A program made the position numbers and the translations under genes. This document shows positions 5,684-8,436 of a stretch of DNA of 8,436 bases, in pieces. The notes beneath the pieces were generated by a model that worked only from the letters and a program-made list of their open reading frames with translations, was not told where the DNA came from and ran no database searches. Every line of letters starts with the position of its first letter. Within the stretch, counting starts at the first letter, position 1. Source of the stretch: Spirochaetaceae bacterium (GTDB lineage Bacteria > Spirochaetota > Spirochaetia > Treponematales > Breznakiellaceae); the NCBI GenBank assembly GCA_031279895.1, contig JAITHR010000191.1, positions 1 to 8,436 on the forward strand, given 5' to 3'.

Positions 5684-5696
5684 ATTACACTGTAAT
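5684..5696. promoter_or_regulatory. Palindrome ATTACAcTGTAAT at the CYTH start codon
   Basis: Six perfect base pairs flank a single central C, ending two bases before the ATG at 5698. The only Shine-Dalgarno-like block (AAAGGGA, 5678-5684) touches its left end. A bound repressor would cover the translation start region. Folding of the RNA itself is unlikely because the loop is only one base. Confidence 0.4.
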
Positions 5697-5697
5697 T

Positions 5698-6303
5698 ATG
5701 GCTACTGAAATTGAACTAAAAGCGTGGGTTTCCGAGCCGGATGCCCTGAGAGAGCGGCTTGACGGCCTTGCGCGAGGGGCCGGCTCGTTTGAGAAAGAGG
5801 ATTCCTACTGGTATGACCCTGCGGGGCGGCTTTCCGCGTCGGGCATTCGTATCCGCAAAGAGACCGACCGTAACCCGCAGGGCGAGGATGCCCGCAGGGT
5901 GTTGGTAACGTACAAGCAAAAGGAAACACGGGACGGGGTTGAGGTAAACGACGAGCATGAGTTTCTCGTGTCGTGCGACCGGCCCTTTGAAGAGTTGCTT
6001 ATACGCCTGGGATTTGTGCGGGGAAGCTGCAAGCATAAGCGCGGCTGGTCATGGGATTACGCGGGGATTACGGTGGAGCTGGCCTGTGTCGAGGGCCTCG
6101 GCTGGTTTGTGGAGCTTGAGATACTCTCGGATTCCCCTGCTCAAGAGGAAGTGTGCGCCGCAAAGTCCCGTTTGCGTGAGGCTCTGGAGACGATTGGCGT
6201 GGGTCAAGACAAAATCGAACCTCGTTACTACACGGAGCTTCTCCTTCACCAATGGATAGACGGCCAGCCAGCGGGCCAGCCTCCGGCGGACGCTGTTCCC
6301 TAA
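5698..6303 (+). CDS. cyaB: CYTH-domain protein, class IV adenylate cyclase-like, 201 aa
   Basis: CYTH enzymes are small soluble barrels that bind triphosphates and divalent metal. CyaB members make cyclic AMP from ATP; others are thiamine- or inorganic triphosphatases. The defining ExExK motif is at the very N-terminus (TEIELK: Glu4, Glu6, Lys8). The alternating charged strands that line the tunnel follow: GIRIRKE (Arg51, Arg53), VTYKQKE (Lys73, Lys75), NDEHEF (Glu86, Glu88), CKHKRG (Lys112, Lys114, Arg115), GITVELA (Glu127) and GLGWFVELE (Glu139, Glu141). The C-terminal IEPRYYTELL matches the class IV cyclase ending, and length fits CyaB (about 180-200 aa). No metal-binding Glu or Lys is missing. 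Sequence alone does not separate cyclase from triphosphatase, so the symbol is tentative. It is the only plus-strand gene here, is divergent from the LysM gene, and its TAA overlaps the stop of the convergent lipoprotein gene. Confidence 0.85.
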   Translation: MATEIELKAWVSEPDALRERLDGLARGAGSFEKEDSYWYDPAGRLSASGIRIRKETDRNPQGEDARRVLVTYKQKETRDGVEVNDEHEFLVSCDRPFEELLIRLGFVRGSCKHKRGWSWDYAGITVELACVEGLGWFVELEILSDSPAQEEVCAAKSRLREALETIGVGQDKIEPRYYTELLLHQWIDGQPAGQPPADAVP

Positions 6304-7391
6304 TCTTCAATCAAGTCTACGCTGAGTATCTTCACCGTAACGCTGTCGGTTCCGTGAGAAACGGTTGCGTTTTTCTGATACCTGAATTTTATCGTGTGCG
6401 TTCCTGTCGGAACCGTATAGGTATAGGTTTGCCTACCGGCGCCTGAGACCATGATCGTATACGACGACCAGCTGAAAGCCATCCCGTCCAGTTCCGAGGC
6501 GTAGCCGCAGTCGTTGCCCGCCTCGGTTGACGCGGTAAGTTCCACCGTAATCCGACGGGATACTCTGGCGTTAATCATAAGGATCTGTTGGGTGGAGGAA
6601 CGATGTTCTATCAGGTTGCTCGTATAGGCGTTTTGTCCGATTTTGTTCCACAGGCCATCCCAACCGAGATCAAACCCGCATAAGACGAAATCAATCGCCG
6701 TGTCTTGTACCATGGTTATCGCGCTGCCGTTAAAGGAGAACGAGTAGATATGGCTGGCTTGGAACTCGGAGAAACCGTCCGGGAAAGCCAGCTCTTGTAT
6801 GCCGTTTTTCATAAAAGCGTAGCCTGCCGCGGGCCCCGGTGAGAGCGCGTACACACCGGTTTCCCCGCTTATAACAAGCGAAGAGACGGCATCCGCCGGC
6901 ATCAGCACCGAATTCCCGTGCTTAAACGTGAGAGGCGCGCCGCCGTTGTTTTTTATCTTCACATACACCCTGCTCACTTCACCCTGTACCAACGCGGGAA
7001 TCGAAACCGTCGTGGTTCTGTGTTCGTCAATCCGGGCCGCCACAACCGACGTGTTGTCATAATAAGGAAACGTTACCCCCTCGACCGTAACATGATAGGT
7101 GAGATAGAACGCCGCGCCGTTACTATTGGGCGCGTTTTCAATTCTTCTAGAGTTAAGTGCCGCAACGTCAGTGAGTTTATCGGTTCTTCCCGCGTCCGTG
7201 TAGATTGACACGGAAAATACACTCCTGTTTTCAAATTTTACGAAAGTATCTCCGCTGACGGGATTTCCGCTGGTAGGGCCTCCCCAGTAGGAGTCTTCGT
7301 TATTGGAGCCTCCGTCATCACTCGGACAGCCCATAAACCACAGCGCGGCGGCCATGATGACCAGTATGCCCGCGAATCGTGTTCCATACAT
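6300..7391 (-). CDS. Lipoprotein with C-terminal beta-sandwich-like domain, 363 aa
   Basis: The N-terminus MYGTRFAGILVIMAAALWFMGC is a lipoprotein signal with the relaxed lipobox FMGC, so Cys22 would carry the lipid. A Gly/Ser/Asn/Asp linker follows to about residue 48. The first beta-rich part (about 49-135) starts VKFENRSVFSVSIYTDAGR. A middle part follows, with YVKIKNNGGAPLTF and NGIQELAF. The last about 100 residues begin with VSRRITVELTASTE, contain GYASELDG, and end GTHTIKFRYQKN then DSVTVKIL. That order resembles the jelly-roll modules of bacterial surface proteins that carry an SE...DG segment and a GxHxhxhxYxKD turn; this is from memory and unproven. Its ATG has a good ribosome site. 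It is about 70% identical to the gene just upstream and may be exposed on the outer membrane. No ligand can be named. Confidence 0.82.
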   Translation of the reverse strand: MYGTRFAGILVIMAAALWFMGCPSDDGGSNNEDSYWGGPTSGNPVSGDTFVKFENRSVFSVSIYTDAGRTDKLTDVAALNSRRIENAPNSNGAAFYLTYHVTVEGVTFPYYDNTSVVAARIDEHRTTTVSIPALVQGEVSRVYVKIKNNGGAPLTFKHGNSVLMPADAVSSLVISGETGVYALSPGPAAGYAFMKNGIQELAFPDGFSEFQASHIYSFSFNGSAITMVQDTAIDFVLCGFDLGWDGLWNKIGQNAYTSNLIEHRSSTQQILMINARVSRRITVELTASTEAGNDCGYASELDGMAFSWSSYTIMVSGAGRQTYTYTVPTGTHTIKFRYQKNATVSHGTDSVTVKILSVDLIED

Positions 7392-7397
7392 AAAAAT

Positions 7398-7403
7398 CTC
7401 CTT
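7398..7403 (-). promoter_or_regulatory. Ribosome-binding site of the lipoprotein gene
   Basis: The minus strand reads AAGGAG, then six bases, then ATG at 7391. This confirms the lipoprotein start and its signal peptide. Confidence 0.75.
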
Positions 7404-7407
7404 TTTC

Positions 7408-7453
7408 TAAGCGGAATCCGGCGGAGCGCCTGTAAGCCCGCCCGTCCGCTTAC
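7408..7453 (-). other. Competing hairpins between the two lipoprotein genes
   Basis: Outer stem: TAAGCGGA (7408-7415) pairs with TCCGCTTA (7445-7452), eight perfect pairs, enclosing GGCG-gag-CGCC (7420-7430). Alternative stem: GTAAGC (7432-7437) pairs with GCTTAC (7448-7453), six perfect pairs. Both use 7448-7452, so only one can form. The stop codon of the upstream paralog is five bases upstream of the alternative stem in transcript order, and the ribosome site of the downstream gene lies just past the outer stem. No U-tract follows either stem directly. Confidence 0.55.
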
Positions 7454-7457
7454 CCGC

Positions 7458-8436
7458 TTAATCAGGTAAATCTACGCTGAGTATCTTCACCGTAACGCTG
7501 TCGTCTCCATAAGATTCCTCGCTGTCTTTCTTATACATGAATGATATAGTATGCGTTCCTATCGGAACCGTATAGGTATAGGTTTGCCTATCGTCGCCTG
7601 AGACCCTGATTGCATATCCATCCGGGTAATAGGTGGCGATCTCCACGTTCAGTTCCGAGGCGTAGCCCCAGTCCCAGTTCTCCTCGGTTGACGCGGTAAG
7701 TTCCACCGTAATCAGACGGGATACGCTGGCGGTAATCGTAAGGGTTTGCGTGGTAGAATTGTTATTTCCTATCAGGTTGCTTGTATAGGCGTTTGGTCCG
7801 ATTTTGTTCCAAAGACCCTCCCACCTGGGTTCAAACCCGCATGAGACGAAATCTATCGCCGTGTCTTGTACCATGGCTATCGCGGTGCCGTTAAAGGAGA
7901 ACGAGTAGATATGGCCGGCTTGGAACTCGGAGAAATCCTGCGGGAAAGTCAGCTCTTGTATGCCGTTTTTCATAAAAGCGTACCCTGACGCGGGCCCTGG
8001 TGAGAGCGTATACACACCGGTTTCCCCGTTCATAACAAGCGAGGAGGCGCTGCCTGCCGGCATCAGCACCGAGTTCCCGTACTTAAACGCGAGGGACGTT
8101 ACGCCGTTGTTTACTATTTTCACATACACTCTGCTCACTTCACCCTGTTCCAACGGAGGAATCGAAATATCCGTGAACCTATTCTCATCAATGCGGGCCG
8201 CCACAACCGTCGTGTTATCATAGTAAGGAAACGTTATCCCCTCAACCGTAACATGATAGGTGAGATAGAACACCGTGTCCCTGCTATTGGGAGCGGTTTC
8301 AATCCCGCTATAGCTACACGCCGCGACGTCAGTGAGTTTATCGGTTCTCCCCGCGTCTTCATAGATTGATACGGGAAATACATTCATAGTGTTGTTAAAT
8401 CCTACGAAGGTATCTCCGCTGGTCGGATCTCCCCTA
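7458..8436 (-). CDS. Paralogous lipoprotein-like protein, 5' end beyond the window
   Basis: The frame stays open to the right edge, so the start lies outside the window. The ATG at 8387 is not the start: upstream codons read GDPTSGDTFVGFNNT, matching the linker and first strand of the neighbouring lipoprotein (PVSGDTFVKFENRS). By hand alignment about 220 of 309 residues from 8387 to the stop match the downstream paralog. Conservation is high in the middle (NGIQEL, HIYSFSFNG, MVQDTAIDF) and at the C-terminus (QTYTYTVP, GTHTI, DSVTVKILSVDL). It is lowest in two places: around GNNNSTTQTLTI, and at NWDWGYASELNVEIATYY, where the copies also differ by two residues in length. A lipoprotein signal is expected beyond the edge. 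It is followed after 66 bp by the paralog on the same strand and is probably co-transcribed with it. Ligand and function are unknown. Confidence 0.8.
   Translation of the reverse strand, partial: RGDPTSGDTFVGFNNTMNVFPVSIYEDAGRTDKLTDVAACSYSGIETAPNSRDTVFYLTYHVTVEGITFPYYDNTTVVAARIDENRFTDISIPPLEQGEVSRVYVKIVNNGVTSLAFKYGNSVLMPAGSASSLVMNGETGVYTLSPGPASGYAFMKNGIQELTFPQDFSEFQAGHIYSFSFNGTAIAMVQDTAIDFVSCGFEPRWEGLWNKIGPNAYTSNLIGNNNSTTQTLTITASVSRLITVELTASTEENWDWGYASELNVEIATYYPDGYAIRVSGDDRQTYTYTVPIGTHTISFMYKKDSEESYGDDSVTVKILSVDLPD

Noticed and set aside
5805..6310. Several minus-strand frames opposite the CYTH gene
   Set aside because: They are overlapping shadows without recognisable domains or ribosome sites; the plus-strand product has all the CYTH motifs.
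8385..8387. ATG as the start of the right-hand lipoprotein-like gene
   Set aside because: The frame is open upstream and matches the paralog's linker and first strand, so the gene extends past the window.

Overview
The window looks like a chromosomal segment of a host-associated spirochete, most likely a Treponema of the termite-gut type. The reasons are a moderately GC-rich coding sequence, lipoproteins with a relaxed spirochetal lipobox (FMGC), a divergent CoaE P-loop, and SPOR, LysM/M23 and beta-barrel-like envelope proteins. Species assignment is inference; no rRNA or other marker is present.

Layout, left to right. Positions 1-96 are non-coding and hairpin-rich, with a possible small palindromic element flanked by CAACAAC. 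Five minus-strand genes follow, transcribed right to left. They are a LysM plus degenerate M23 (NlpD-like) protein (4651-5520), an RpoS-like group 2 sigma-70 factor (3492-4565), dephospho-CoA kinase coaE (2666-3283, TTG start), a membrane-anchored SPOR-domain protein (1723-2577) and a large exported beta-rich protein, probably an outer-membrane barrel (97-1626). A 177-bp divergent intergenic region with two inverted repeats (5521-5697) separates this cluster from the only plus-strand gene, a CYTH / class IV adenylate cyclase-like protein (5698-6303). That gene ends in a 4-base tail-to-tail overlap with a minus-strand lipoprotein gene (6300-7391). Upstream of it in the same direction lies a close paralog (7458 to beyond 8436), which runs off the right edge.

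How the genes may work together. The LysM/degenerate-M23 gene directly upstream of an RpoS-like sigma factor reproduces the nlpD-rpoS arrangement known from gammaproteobacteria. With the SPOR protein and the putative barrel, the minus-strand block reads as a cell-envelope, division and stress-sigma cluster with one housekeeping gene (coaE) inside it. The two lipoproteins are tandem duplicates, about 70% identical over 309 aligned residues by hand count. They end in a beta-sandwich-like domain seen in surface proteins and may be variable surface antigens or binding proteins.

I see no tRNA, rRNA, CRISPR array, transposase or prophage gene. The most unusual signals are the NlpD/RpoS-like gene pair in a spirochete, four tandem octamers running through the coaE stop codon, the duplicated lipoproteins with mutually exclusive intergenic hairpins, and the operator-like palindromes in front of the cyclase-like gene. 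No clearly new defence or mobile system is visible.
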